A DNA stretch of 64,000 nt, taken from positions 16,301 to 80,300 of the forward strand of contig NZ_DAIQRQ010000020.1 of the NCBI RefSeq assembly GCF_036786105.1, read 5' to 3'. The translations under genes and the position numbers were made by a program. Source of the DNA: Ohtaekwangia sp036786105 (GTDB lineage: Bacteria > Bacteroidota > Bacteroidia > Cytophagales > Cyclobacteriaceae). Positions 27,130 through 37,076 of the stretch are shown here, piece by piece (position 1 is the first letter of the stretch; every line of letters starts with the position of its first letter). A model generated the notes under the pieces. That model was not told where the DNA came from. It made no database searches and worked only from the letters and a program-made list of their open reading frames with translations.

Positions 27130-29175
27130 TTAACTCACCACAAACGGAGTGAGATCACGTGAATATGTTAATGTGAGCCGGTGCATGGCGCGTGTACAGG
27201 CTATATACAGCATACTGCGGTCTACATCCGTGTGATAGTTACGAGCTGATGCAAAAGGCACAATTACCTGATCGAACTCAAGTCCCTTGGCCAGGTGTGC
27301 TGTGGTGATAATGATGCCATTCATGAACGCCGTACTTTCCGGAGTAAGCAAATGTATACCATGTGCTTTCAATCCACTGTAAAGGTCTTCTGCCTGCTGA
27401 AGTGTTTTACAAATGATTCCCAGGGATTGATATTCGGATGCTTTGAACTGCGCAATCATCTCACGTATCGCTTCAGCTTCTTCTGCGTTGCTGTTATAGC
27501 ATTTTAGCTCCGGAGGTGCGCCATGGCGCTCCATTGGTATTATATCCGGGTTATGTGATATGTGCTGCGCAAATGCTGTAATCTCGTAGCTGGAACGATA
27601 ACTGCGGAACAGCTTGATGGTATCGGCCTGCGGAAACACCTGCTGAATGCCTTCAGCAGACGATGCGCTGTATGGATTTACTTTCTGACTGATGTCACCC
27701 AGTATAGTCTTCTTGCAATGAAATAATTTCGACAATACTGAGTACTGCACGGGAGTATAATCCTGCATCTCATCAATCAGTAAGTGCTTTACTTCATCGT
27801 ATGACTTGGCGCCTTCCATTCTGAGCTTGCAATAGATAAGCGGGAAAACGTCTGCATATTCCAATGAACCACCAGCGCCCATTTTGAACATATCCTCTTT
27901 CTTCGCCCAGGTATAAAAACCCCGGTATAGATCCAGCACATTGCTTGCCTTGAACATCTTGGGTACGGTTTCCCATATAAACGCCTTCTCCGCACCGGTA
28001 AGCTTTCGTTTGGTCTGCGTGCGGATATAGTTCAGTATATCTTTAACAACTTCGTGAAAGCGCCTGAGAATTGGCATCCTGTGATATGCCTTTAATCGCT
28101 CGATGATAAACGGCCACGGTACTACAATGCCGGCTACGCGAATTTCTTCATCGGCCGGTGTAAAGTAATTATTCTCTACGTAAATAAGATAGCGATTGAG
28201 CAGACCTAAAAATTCAAAAGAGGATTTGAAGCGGATGCGCTCAATAAAGGCCGCATCGTGTTTCTCCAGTAACACTGATACCTGTTCAAAGAAAGTTTGA
28301 AAAGTATATTTATTCTCCAGTATTTCAGCAGCCAGTTCTTCAATACCCATTTCCGGAATATGCTCCTCTCCCAGCTCGGGCAGCACGTTGGATATATAGT
28401 CTGCAAATACTTTGTTTGGCGAGAGAATCAATATATCCTTCGAGGCAATGGAATCGCGAAAGCGGTATAGCAAAAAGGCAATGCGGTGCAAAGCAATCGA
28501 AGTCTTACCAGAACCGGCCACACCCTGAATGATCATGACCGGGGATGTTTCATTACGGATTACAGCATTCTGATCGCGCTGAATAGTCGCGACTATATTT
28601 TTCATCTTGTCGTCAGATGATTTGCTGAGTTCCTTCTGCAGGATATCATCGTGGATGTTCACAGCATTCTCGATCATGAACTCCATCTTTCCATCGCGAA
28701 TTTTATATTGGCGTTTCAGCACCACTTCACCGTGCACATCTCCGGAAGGCGTCTTGTACCAGGCGTTACCCAATTCAAAATCATAGAACATGGAAGATAT
28801 AGGTGCGCGCCAATCGTAGATGAGGTTGGCACGTTCATCAGCGAAGGAATATATACCGATATAGACGGGAGCGTGTTCGCCACCGGTTACAAAGTCAATG
28901 CGCCCGAAATAAGGAGACTCGCGAAGCTTGAGCAACTTTCGTTTTCTTGCGACAGCCGACTCCCCGGTAAAAGCCATACGGTTGATGGACTGTCCGGCCG
29001 CAACCATATCAGCCTCATCCAGGCCAGACTGGTGTTCGTAGATATACTCCTTATTTTGCCGAAGCTCTGCCGAAAAACTTCGCACCGTATCGTCTACACG
29101 CCTGAGGGCGACCTGCAGTTTCTCTTTGATCTCTTCAAGATACTCGCGTTCTTCCTGCTCTGTGGTATTGATCAT
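27130..29175 (-). CDS. HelD-type superfamily 1 helicase (RNA polymerase recycling)
   Basis: 681 residues. An N-terminal coiled-coil (residues ~5-85) is followed by the HelD signature DWRAPISSMFYDFE (~121-134). Walker A is GVAGSGKTSIALHR (K224), Walker B is LLIDEMQDYTPVQYS, and motif VI is YIACTRAMHRLTL. The order and length fit HelD, an ATPase that enters the RNA polymerase channels and frees stalled enzyme from DNA; it is best known in Firmicutes and Actinobacteria, with relatives in Bacteroidota. No rRNA or rpo genes are adjacent. A 53-codon frame follows immediately. Confidence 0.88.
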   Translation of the reverse strand: MINTTEQEEREYLEEIKEKLQVALRRVDDTVRSFSAELRQNKEYIYEHQSGLDEADMVAAGQSINRMAFTGESAVARKRKLLKLRESPYFGRIDFVTGGEHAPVYIGIYSFADERANLIYDWRAPISSMFYDFELGNAWYKTPSGDVHGEVVLKRQYKIRDGKMEFMIENAVNIHDDILQKELSKSSDDKMKNIVATIQRDQNAVIRNETSPVMIIQGVAGSGKTSIALHRIAFLLYRFRDSIASKDILILSPNKVFADYISNVLPELGEEHIPEMGIEELAAEILENKYTFQTFFEQVSVLLEKHDAAFIERIRFKSSFEFLGLLNRYLIYVENNYFTPADEEIRVAGIVVPWPFIIERLKAYHRMPILRRFHEVVKDILNYIRTQTKRKLTGAEKAFIWETVPKMFKASNVLDLYRGFYTWAKKEDMFKMGAGGSLEYADVFPLIYCKLRMEGAKSYDEVKHLLIDEMQDYTPVQYSVLSKLFHCKKTILGDISQKVNPYSASSAEGIQQVFPQADTIKLFRSYRSSYEITAFAQHISHNPDIIPMERHGAPPELKCYNSNAEEAEAIREMIAQFKASEYQSLGIICKTLQQAEDLYSGLKAHGIHLLTPESTAFMNGIIITTAHLAKGLEFDQVIVPFASARNYHTDVDRSMLYIACTRAMHRLTLTYSRDLTPFVVS

Positions 29176-29544
29176 CTGGGGTGGTTAAAATCATGGGTTG
29201 TTTGCCGTGGACAAGTTTCAAAATTAACGCCTTGCTGCGGAATTTTAAAGTGTTGTAAAATGAATGACGGCTATTCTTTACAAAAAAAAATTATTTTTTT
29301 TTAACCAGCGCACACGTGGGTTACATGCCAATAACTTGCGTATATACCACCAGATACTCACCCCTGTTCCGCCTGTCCCGGCATATTTTTTTAACGATTC
29401 CGTCAAAAATCTCTGTTCACAAAGAATCTCGGAAAATTAACCATGGTGTAAAATCCAGTGAATGTTGCAGGCATTTGTCTTATCATTGCTATAAGACATT
29501 CTTCGTGATGTTGATGAACGTTATAAGATGAGGATTTGTACTCC
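29176..29544. other. 369-bp divergent intergenic region (HelD / MFS)
   Basis: It contains a -7 box for the helicase (29219-29226) and a 21-base A9-TTA-T9 inverted repeat (29282-29302). The MFS gene has no obvious promoter box. No open frame is credible. Confidence 0.5.
29219..29226 (-). promoter_or_regulatory. Exact -7 box upstream of the HelD-type gene
   Basis: TAATTTTG on the minus strand matches TAnnTTTG and lies 43 bp before the start codon at 29175. Confidence 0.4.
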
Positions 29545-30813
29545 ATGATTATTACCAAGACTCTTCGCGCATTTCAAAGCAGGAATTACCGGTTATATTT
29601 TTCCGGACAATCCCTTTCACTGATCGGTACATGGATGCAACGCACCGCCGTATACTGGCTTATCTATGAGCTTACTTCATCTGCTTTTATGCTGGGCCTT
29701 ACGGCTTTTGCTGCTCAGTTCCCTTCGTTTCTGTTCTCAATCATTGGCGGAGTAGTTTCAGATCGCTTCAACCGATATAAAGTTTTACTGCTTACGCAAA
29801 TAGCTTCGCTGGTGCAGGCCATTATACTTACTGTACTGATAATGTCGGGCCACTATACTGCCTGGCAGGTACTGTTTCTCAGTGTTGTACTCGGAACAAT
29901 CAATGCGTTTGATGTACCCGCACGCCAGGCACTGGTATACGACATGGTTGACAACAAAGAACATCTTCCCAATGCCATCGCGCTCAATTCTTCCATGGTA
30001 CACCTGGCAAGGCTTATTGGTCCGGCACTTTCGGGTCTTGTGTTGCATCAATGGGGCGCGGCTATTTGCTTTCTGCTAAACGGATGCAGTTTTATAGCAG
30101 TGATCACTTCACTCCTCTTTATGAAGCTGCCACCGTATAAGAAACCGGAGCGTGTTACCAACGCGATCACGGATCTGAAGAACGGCTTTATATACCTTAA
30201 AAATACACCGTCTATCAGCACCATTATGCTTATGCTGGCGCTCGTCAGCCTTTTCTCGCTTCCCTATATAACGCTGCTGCCGATCTATGCTAAAGAAATA
30301 TTCCACGGTAAGGCTACTACGTTCGGTTATCTCAACAGCATTGTAGGCGTGGGTGCATTGGGAGGTGCTATATTTCTGGCATCGCTCAATCCTGGAGCAA
30401 ACCTCAAGCGAATATTATTCAACAACACATTGTTGTTTGGCGCGGGGCTGATCTTATTCTCACACCTTGATATACTCTCGTATGCAACACCCTTTCTGAT
30501 AATTGTTGGATTCGGTATGATGTCGCAGACTACTATTAGCAATACACTCATTCAAACTATGGTGACTCCTGCGATGCGCGGACGTGTGATCAGTTATTAT
30601 GCCATGGCATTTTTTGGTATGCAACCTATTGGAGCATTACTCATCGGAGCGTTATCCAGTCACATTGGAGCGCCTAAAACATTTCTGATCCAGGGTATCA
30701 TTACCTGTATGATTGCTTTACTATTTGGTCCGTACCTGCGGCAACGTGCGCTAAAGCAAACTGATAAGATGAAGATCGGGCAGCTGGAGGAGCGTACGGT
30801 TGAAACGAGTTGA
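29545..30813 (+). CDS. MFS exporter (EntS-like)
   Basis: 422 residues from the ATG at 29545 (MIITKTLRAFQSRNYRLYFS); a TTG nine bases earlier is in frame but less likely. About twelve hydrophobic helices. The between-helix loop GGVVSDRFNRYKVLLLT is the MFS motif A (G-x3-D-R-x-x-R/K). The sequence follows the MFS_3 family, which includes the enterobactin exporter EntS and other drug or siderophore exporters; the substrate is unknown. It is transcribed towards a bidirectional terminator shared with the RND efflux operon, 144 bp downstream, with an assembly gap between. Confidence 0.9.
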   Translation: MIITKTLRAFQSRNYRLYFSGQSLSLIGTWMQRTAVYWLIYELTSSAFMLGLTAFAAQFPSFLFSIIGGVVSDRFNRYKVLLLTQIASLVQAIILTVLIMSGHYTAWQVLFLSVVLGTINAFDVPARQALVYDMVDNKEHLPNAIALNSSMVHLARLIGPALSGLVLHQWGAAICFLLNGCSFIAVITSLLFMKLPPYKKPERVTNAITDLKNGFIYLKNTPSISTIMLMLALVSLFSLPYITLLPIYAKEIFHGKATTFGYLNSIVGVGALGGAIFLASLNPGANLKRILFNNTLLFGAGLILFSHLDILSYATPFLIIVGFGMMSQTTISNTLIQTMVTPAMRGRVISYYAMAFFGMQPIGALLIGALSSHIGAPKTFLIQGIITCMIALLFGPYLRQRALKQTDKMKIGQLEERTVETS

Positions 30814-30832
30814 TTAAGAAGTAAGAAGTAAG
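30813..30832. repeat. Heptamer tandem repeat left of gap
   Basis: Two to three copies of a TAAGAAG-like 7-base unit precede the gap, and further copies (with one change, AAGAAGC) follow it at 30933-30950. Confidence 0.75.
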
Positions 30833-30932
30833 NNNNNNNNNNNNNNNNNNNNNNNNNNNNNNNNNNNNNNNNNNNNNNNNNNNNNNNNNNNNNNNNNNNN
30901 NNNNNNNNNNNNNNNNNNNNNNNNNNNNNNNN
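30833..30932. other. Assembly gap (100 N)
   Basis: Exactly 100 N inside a 7-bp tandem repeat tract; the real length is unknown. Confidence 0.97.
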
Positions 30933-30956
30933 AAGAAGCAAGAAGTAAGAATATAA

Positions 30957-30994
30957 AATAAAAAGCGCCCCGTTGCTTTAGGGCGCTTTTTATT
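30957..30994. terminator. Bidirectional terminator between MFS and RND genes
   Basis: A perfect 14-bp stem (AATAAAAAGCGCCC and its complement) with a 10-base loop. A and T tracts on either side let it end both the MFS gene (+) and the RND operon (-), whose stop is 20 bp away. Confidence 0.9.
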
Positions 30995-31013
30995 GTGAGG
31001 GTACTTTTATACG

Positions 31014-34000
31014 TTATGGATGACTATCGTGATGATCATCTGTTGTTGGTGATGCAGGTACGGGTATAGCAGCTGCATTTGCTTTTTTCCGGTAAGCGAT
31101 CTTCGTAATGAATACGAACAACACCGGCACCACAAATATAGCCAGTGAGCTTGCTGCAAGCATACCACCGGCAACTGTCCAGCCAATTGTTTTACGCGCT
31201 TCCGCACCGGCACCGGCTGCGAATGCCAATGGCAACACGCCCAGTATAAAGGCCAGCGAAGTCATGATGATCGGACGCAAACGCAACGACACGGCTTCCA
31301 GCGTGGCATCTACGATTTCCATGCCTCTGTCTACACGTTCTTTGGCAAACTCCACGATCAAGATTGCGTTCTTCGCCGCAAGACCAATCAGCGTTATCAA
31401 ACCGATCTGCGCATATATATTGTTGGTGAGGTTCGGTAACAGGGTAAGTGTAAGGATCGAACCGAATGCACCGATTGGCACAGCAAATAATACCGAGAAT
31501 GGTACGGACCAGCTTTCATACAAGGCAGCCAGGAACAGGAAAACGAATACTACAGAGATACCAAAGATAAGTCCTGTGCTGTTACCTGCCTTGATCTCTT
31601 CGCGGCTCATGCCACCAAATTCATAGCTATAGCCTACGGGTAATGTTTGTGCCGCTACTTCTTTGAGTGCATCGATAGCCTGCCCGCTACTAAAACCTGG
31701 CTTGGCAACCCCCATGATCTCTGCCGAGCGGTATATATTATAGTGCGATATAACGGCCGGTGTCTCGATTATTCTGGACGTGATGAGCGAACTCAAGGGT
31801 ACCATGTTGCCTGTACTGTTGCGTACGAAGTACTTGCCTATATCATTGATGTCTTTCCGGTAAGAGGTATCCGCTTGCGATACCACGCGGAAGTTACGAC
31901 CGTAAATATTGAAGTCGTTCACATATGTACTACCCAGGTACGTTGACAATGTGCTATAGGCATCAGACACGGAAACACCCAGTTTCTTCGCTTTTTCCTT
32001 ATCAAGTTCTACCTGATAACTTGGTGTACGTGCCGAGAAGAATGAGTACGCCATCGCGATCTCTGGTCGCTGGTTCACAGCACCGAGAAACTTGCGCATC
32101 ACGCCTTCAAATTGTTTGATATCATCTGTACTGGTGGTCTGTTGCAATTCAAACGTAAATCCGGACGATTGTCCCAGACCCGGTATAGCCGGAGGTGCTA
32201 TGGTAAGAATGCGTGCTTCTTTAATATCAGCCGTGCGTTTCTGAATCTCTCCCATCACAGCCTGCACGCTTTCTGTTTTCAGATCACGTTCATTCCAGTG
32301 CTTCAGATTTACAAACAGAGTACCTACATTCGACTTGTTTGAGAACGTAAGAATATTCAAGCCTGCCAGACCACCCACTACTTTTACCGCGCGGATAGAC
32401 TCGATACGTTTTTGTATCTCCAGCTGCATCTCGATGTTACGCTTGGTAGAAGTACCTTCCGGCATTTCATAAGTAACATACATGCGCTTTTCATCTTCTG
32501 TGGGTATAAACCCGGTTGGCTTATGCTTGAAGAGCCAGAACAAGCCCACAAACAAACATACCATCATTACCATTACATACGGTGTGTGCTTGATCCATTT
32601 ACCCACACCGCTGGTATAGGAACGTGTCACCTTATTAAACCAGTTGTTGAAGCGATCAAAGAAACGGTCGAGAAAATTCTTCCTGGTGTCTCCGTTGTGT
32701 GGCTTCAGCAACAGCATGCTCAATGCCGGTGTAAGTGAAAGGGCTACAAAAGCCGAGATCACTACTGATACTGCAATGGTAATAGCAAACTGCTGGTATA
32801 ATTTACCCACAATGCCCGGCACAAATCCTACCGGTACAAACACCGCTGCGAGGATCAACGCGATGGCTACCACAGGCGCAGAAATTTCTTTCATGGCACG
32901 GGTTGTCGCATCCTTGGGGGATAATTTATAGTGATCCATATTGTGCTGGATCGCTTCCACCACCACGATGGCATCATCCACCACAATACCAATGGCCAAT
33001 ACGAATGCAAACAACGTTAATGTATTGATCGTAAATCCAAACGGTATAAAGAATATGAATGTACCGATGAGCGATACCGGAATAGCGAGTACAGGGATCA
33101 GCGTAGCGCGCCAGTTCTGCAGGAAGAGGAACACCACAAGCACCACGAGTGCAAGCGCTTCCAGCAAGGTATGCACCACCTCTTCAATAGAGATCTCCAC
33201 AACCGATGTTGTTTCGAGTGGCACGAGGTAATCTACATCTTTCGGGAAGCTCTTCTTCAACTCTGCGAGTGCTTTGGTTACGCCTTCGTTTGTCGCCAGT
33301 GCATTGGCACCGGGTGCCAGGTATAGCAGCATGAATGCCGCAGGTTTACGCATTACAAACGGGTTATTACCGTAGTTGAACTTGGCAAGCTCCACACGCG
33401 CTATATCTTTTAAATATACCAGGCTGCCTTGCTGCGGATTGCTGCGCACAACAATGTTCTCAAAGTCTTCTACTTTGTTAATACGGCTGTTGGTAAGCAC
33501 GTTGTATTCAAATGCCTGCAACCGCGGCTGCGGGCTCGCACCGATCGAACCGGCTGCGATTTGAAGGTTTTGCTCAGACAACGCAGCGTTTACTTCTGCC
33601 GGCGTTATACCGAGGCTGGCAAGCTTCTCAGGGTTCAACCAGATACGCATACCGAAGTCATCGCCCACCATCACGATATCACCCACACCACTTACACGCA
33701 GCAACGCATCTTTCAGGTATATATTTCCGAAGTTTCCGAGGAAAGTTGCATCGTGTGTTCCCTTTGGAGAATATAGTGCCAGTGCGAGAAATATACTGGG
33801 GTTACGCTTGCGTACCGTGATACCGAGACGTTTTACAATCTCCGGCAGTGCAGGCTCGGCCACACTTACCCGGTTCTGTACATCAAGCGTAGCAATGTTT
33901 ATATCGGTACCAATATCGAATGTTACCGTAATAGCACTGACACCACTGCCGGTACTGTTACTGGACATATAGGACATACCGGGGGTACCGTTGATCTGTG

Positions 34001-34202
34001 CTTCGATAGCCGTAGTGGTGGTTTGCTCCACCGTTTGTGCATCTGCACCAATATAGGTGCTGTTCACGTTTACCGTAGGCGGTGTAATATCCGGGTACTG
34101 CGAAATGGGCAGTGTTGTCATCGCGATGATACCCACCAGTACAATTACCAGGGATACTACGATAGACGTAACCGGCCGTTTTATAAATACATCTGAGATC
34201 AT
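31014..34202 (-). CDS. RND efflux pump, HAE1 (AcrB/MexB) family
   Basis: 1,062 residues, normal for the family. The N-terminus (MISDVFIKRPVTSIVVSLVI) and the two groups of six transmembrane helices flanking periplasmic loops are visible. The proton-relay pair D-D of TM4 is in AFVLAIGIVVDDAIVVVEA (about residue 405). The C-terminal extension is Lys- and His-rich (DDHHDSHP). It pumps hydrophobic drugs or other compounds from the periplasm across the outer membrane, using the proton gradient. It is the last gene of a three-gene operon with an adaptor and TolC-type channel. Confidence 0.95.
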   Translation of the reverse strand: MISDVFIKRPVTSIVVSLVIVLVGIIAMTTLPISQYPDITPPTVNVNSTYIGADAQTVEQTTTTAIEAQINGTPGMSYMSSNSTGSGVSAITVTFDIGTDINIATLDVQNRVSVAEPALPEIVKRLGITVRKRNPSIFLALALYSPKGTHDATFLGNFGNIYLKDALLRVSGVGDIVMVGDDFGMRIWLNPEKLASLGITPAEVNAALSEQNLQIAAGSIGASPQPRLQAFEYNVLTNSRINKVEDFENIVVRSNPQQGSLVYLKDIARVELAKFNYGNNPFVMRKPAAFMLLYLAPGANALATNEGVTKALAELKKSFPKDVDYLVPLETTSVVEISIEEVVHTLLEALALVVLVVFLFLQNWRATLIPVLAIPVSLIGTFIFFIPFGFTINTLTLFAFVLAIGIVVDDAIVVVEAIQHNMDHYKLSPKDATTRAMKEISAPVVAIALILAAVFVPVGFVPGIVGKLYQQFAITIAVSVVISAFVALSLTPALSMLLLKPHNGDTRKNFLDRFFDRFNNWFNKVTRSYTSGVGKWIKHTPYVMVMMVCLFVGLFWLFKHKPTGFIPTEDEKRMYVTYEMPEGTSTKRNIEMQLEIQKRIESIRAVKVVGGLAGLNILTFSNKSNVGTLFVNLKHWNERDLKTESVQAVMGEIQKRTADIKEARILTIAPPAIPGLGQSSGFTFELQQTTSTDDIKQFEGVMRKFLGAVNQRPEIAMAYSFFSARTPSYQVELDKEKAKKLGVSVSDAYSTLSTYLGSTYVNDFNIYGRNFRVVSQADTSYRKDINDIGKYFVRNSTGNMVPLSSLITSRIIETPAVISHYNIYRSAEIMGVAKPGFSSGQAIDALKEVAAQTLPVGYSYEFGGMSREEIKAGNSTGLIFGISVVFVFLFLAALYESWSVPFSVLFAVPIGAFGSILTLTLLPNLTNNIYAQIGLITLIGLAAKNAILIVEFAKERVDRGMEIVDATLEAVSLRLRPIIMTSLAFILGVLPLAFAAGAGAEARKTIGWTVAGGMLAASSLAIFVVPVLFVFITKIAYRKKANAAAIPVPASPTTDDHHDSHP

Positions 34203-34235
34203 TTGTTCTCGGTTATAAGATGAATGGTTGTCGGG

Positions 34236-35369
34236 TTATTTTTTTGCTGCTTGTGGAGCATTGCCACCAGGTTGACCAATGTTGATCGGTGTACCTTCGC
34301 GAAGGCTCTGTATACCTTCGGTAATGATCACATCACCTTCTTTCAGGCCATCGCGGATAATGATATTGCGACCGACCTGCTTGCCCAGTTTTACTTTTAC
34401 CTGCGTGGCCTTCGCGCTGTCAGCCATATATACATAGAACTCACCGAGCTGCTCGTTAACCGCTTTGTACGGTATAATTACTGCCTTGCTGGTAGTTGTT
34501 TGCACGAGCAATGTGCCGCTCATACCTGAACGCAGAATATGGTCTGGATTCGGAAATTCAATACGCATTTTGATGGTACCGGTTTGCGGATCAACCGCGC
34601 GATCGATGATGCTGATCTTTCCGGAGTACGGGTATAACTCACCTTTGAATGATAAACGGAATGTCGAATCATTCTTGGCTGCCTTACGGGCAAGAAGCTC
34701 TGAAAAGCGATAGATCTCCTGCTGATCAACGGTAATATCGACAGCGATCGGATTATCAGAAGAAATAGTGTTGAGTATGGTCTGACCAGGCGTAACGGCT
34801 GCACCGAGGCGCACCAGCGAGATACCAATCGTTCCGTCAAACGGAGCCGTAATGGAAGTATAACGCACGTTGGTTTGCACAGAACGTACGGCAGCTTTCG
34901 CCGCATCTACCTGTTTCTGCGCAGCTTCATACGTTGCCTCAGCATAGTCAACCTGTTGTTTGGCAATAGCATCTTGCTTGTCCAGTTCACGATAGCGATC
35001 TACATCGCGTTTCGCTTTTTCAAGGTTTGCTTCCTGCACGGAAAGGTTGGCGAGTGCCTGGCTATAGTTGGCCTCCGATTGTTGCTGATCGATCGAGTAT
35101 AATTTCTGTCCTTTCTTTACCTGTTGACCTTCCATGAAATGTATACCGGTAATATAGCCGCTCACCTGCGGGCGCAGCTCTACTTCCTGTAATGCACGTA
35201 CAATGGCAGGATATTCGTCATAGTATGCGGCATCTCCGGTCGATACTGTTTGCACAGCCACATTCACCGGCGGAGGCCCCTGCATCCCCTGCTGATTTTT
35301 ATTTCCGCAGGCAAATGTTGCAAGCAACAATGCCACAGAAGCGTACGATGGTATATTTTTAAATGACAT
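34236..35369 (-). CDS. RND periplasmic adaptor (membrane fusion protein)
   Basis: 377 residues. A lipoprotein-type signal ends at Cys21 (LLLATFAC). The biotinyl-lipoyl half motifs are ELRPQVSGYITGIHFMEGQQ and ITAPFDGTIGISLVRLGAAV. Between them is a long alpha-hairpin (KQDAIAKQQVDYAEATYE), and the beta-barrel domain follows (IDRAVDPQTGTIKMRIEFPN). It joins the inner-membrane pump to the TolC-type channel. It lies 33 bp from the pump gene and 18 bp from the channel gene, which supports one operon. Confidence 0.94.
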   Translation of the reverse strand: MSFKNIPSYASVALLLATFACGNKNQQGMQGPPPVNVAVQTVSTGDAAYYDEYPAIVRALQEVELRPQVSGYITGIHFMEGQQVKKGQKLYSIDQQQSEANYSQALANLSVQEANLEKAKRDVDRYRELDKQDAIAKQQVDYAEATYEAAQKQVDAAKAAVRSVQTNVRYTSITAPFDGTIGISLVRLGAAVTPGQTILNTISSDNPIAVDITVDQQEIYRFSELLARKAAKNDSTFRLSFKGELYPYSGKISIIDRAVDPQTGTIKMRIEFPNPDHILRSGMSGTLLVQTTTSKAVIIPYKAVNEQLGEFYVYMADSAKATQVKVKLGKQVGRNIIIRDGLKEGDVIITEGIQSLREGTPINIGQPGGNAPQAAKK

Positions 35370-35387
35370 AGTGTAATGGTTTCTGAG

Positions 35388-36734
35388 TTAGTAATTGATT
35401 TGTCCAAGTGCCCGGAGTACATCCATCTTACTGGCCAGTACGAGGTTCAGGGCGTTGAAGTAATTGATACGGGTGGTTCGAAGATCAGTCTCTGATACCG
35501 TTACGTCCAGGTAGGTGCGAACACCGTTCTTGTATTGAAGCGTAATGACATCATACACTTCCTGGGCAAGTGCTGCATTTTCTTTCTGCGCCAGGTAGTT
35601 GCTCAGATTGCTTTTATAAGCCGCCAGTGCGCGGGTATACTCTGTGTTCAACGAGTTCTCAAGATTCTTCAGACTCACATCAATACGCTTCTCCGTCCAT
35701 TTCTGCTCCTGTATCTTGGCGATGCGTTTACCTCCCTGGAAGACAGGAATGGCCAGCGTAACACCGGCATACGAATACGGGTATCGCTTATTGTAAAGTT
35801 CACCAAAGCTATTGTTCTGGTAATTCAATATATAGGAACCAAATGCACTTAGCGTTGGCAGAAATGCCCAACGTGCATACTTCACGTTCGCATGCTGAAG
35901 CTCTTTCGATATGTATAAAAGCTTGTAGTCGATGTTCTGCGAGAAGTTGATCTGTTGCGTGGTATCAAACGCGATCTCGTTCTCCATCTGCGCGGAATCG
36001 TACTGAACATTTAAAGAGCCGTGCACGGGATATCCCATTAACATCTTGAGATACTCTTGTTTATAAAGCAATTGCTCCCGTGCACTTTTAAGAGATGCCC
36101 TGGCATTGTTCAACGAAATCTGGGCCCGCTTGTAATCGGTCTTATCGGCAACACCGCTGGTATACCGGCTATAAGAATCTTTGAGGCTTCGTTCCAGTCG
36201 CACAATCGATTCTTCATTTACTTTGATCGTTTGAGTGGTAGCCAACAGGTCGTAGAATGCCTTGGTGACATTTACAACAACATCAATTTTACTCTTTACT
36301 GTATTCTGCTCGGCTTGTATTCTTACTTTAGAAGCCGTGCTGCTGGCGAGCAATACATCGCGGTTAAAGATTGCCTGTGTAGCATTGATCTGGCCCGATG
36401 AAGTATTGTCAACACCAAAACGAATGGTGTTTCCACCGATCACACTTGTCTGTAAGTCGAAGAAACGCTGGTAGTTATAGGTAAAATTGATCTGCGGATA
36501 CCAGTCTGCGAGTTTGCCCTTGATTACTTTGTTTGTAATCTCCTGGTCAATAACAGCCTGTTGAACGGCGGGTTGATGTACAAGAGCATACTGAACAACT
36601 CTGTCTAACGTAGCGACTTGCAACGTGCTATCCTGCGATGTACCCTGCTGCTGTGCATAACTCATCCACGGGAGAACAAGTACAATCGCGACAATCCATA
36701 AAAGGTCTTTTCTTTGGGTTAAGGTCGATTGCAT
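35388..36734 (-). CDS. TolC-family outer-membrane efflux channel
   Basis: 448 residues with a signal peptide (DLLWIVAIVLVLPWMSYAQ). Two copies of the TolC repeat are visible as long helices (VQYALVHQPAVQQAVIDQEI; SYSRYTSGVADKTDYKRAQI) plus a strand pair, with the second repeat ending QYKNGVRTYLDVTVSETDL. It forms the outer-membrane tunnel of the tripartite pump. It is the first gene of the operon. No TetR, MarR or two-component regulator is next to it; the control region is the unusual 815-bp upstream stretch. Confidence 0.94.
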   Translation of the reverse strand: MQSTLTQRKDLLWIVAIVLVLPWMSYAQQQGTSQDSTLQVATLDRVVQYALVHQPAVQQAVIDQEITNKVIKGKLADWYPQINFTYNYQRFFDLQTSVIGGNTIRFGVDNTSSGQINATQAIFNRDVLLASSTASKVRIQAEQNTVKSKIDVVVNVTKAFYDLLATTQTIKVNEESIVRLERSLKDSYSRYTSGVADKTDYKRAQISLNNARASLKSAREQLLYKQEYLKMLMGYPVHGSLNVQYDSAQMENEIAFDTTQQINFSQNIDYKLLYISKELQHANVKYARWAFLPTLSAFGSYILNYQNNSFGELYNKRYPYSYAGVTLAIPVFQGGKRIAKIQEQKWTEKRIDVSLKNLENSLNTEYTRALAAYKSNLSNYLAQKENAALAQEVYDVITLQYKNGVRTYLDVTVSETDLRTTRINYFNALNLVLASKMDVLRALGQINY

Positions 36735-36830
36735 AGTGTGTTTAAAAATGTGTAGTAATTACGGGGTATGGTTTTTTAGTGGCGAGGCCACAACGGTGGT
36801 TGTTTGGAAATTGCTTTACGGAGAATCTGT

Positions 36831-36842
36831 CATGTATACATG
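36831..36842. promoter_or_regulatory. Palindrome CATGTATACATG
   Basis: A perfect 12-bp palindrome about 97 bp upstream of the TolC-type gene, candidate operator for the efflux operon. Only symmetry supports it. Confidence 0.3.
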
Positions 36843-37060
36843 TTTGGTCTATAGTTCATTACGTTTTTAAATAGTCAATTTTGTTGTCTATTCAGAATGG
36901 GAGTCGTTCAGCCTTTTAAAATATTGTATCGGTCAGGCAAACCTTTTTCAGATATAGGAGCATCGGTTTTTTTTATTTAACAAATTTGTCAACGTAAAGT
37001 AACGGCAACGGAGTTCACTTTTCCCAGAAAAATTTTCATGAAATATACTGGTCAGAGTAT

Positions 37061-37076
37061 GTGCAAAGGTTTGCAC
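37061..37076. promoter_or_regulatory. Palindrome GTGCAAAGGTTTGCAC
   Basis: Perfect 7-bp arms with a 2-bp centre, about 327 bp upstream of the TolC-type gene. The shape suits a dimeric repressor such as TetR or MarR; no such gene is in the neighbourhood. Confidence 0.3.

Noticed and set aside
30660..30941. Frames running through the first N run
   Set aside because: They exist only because N is translated as X.
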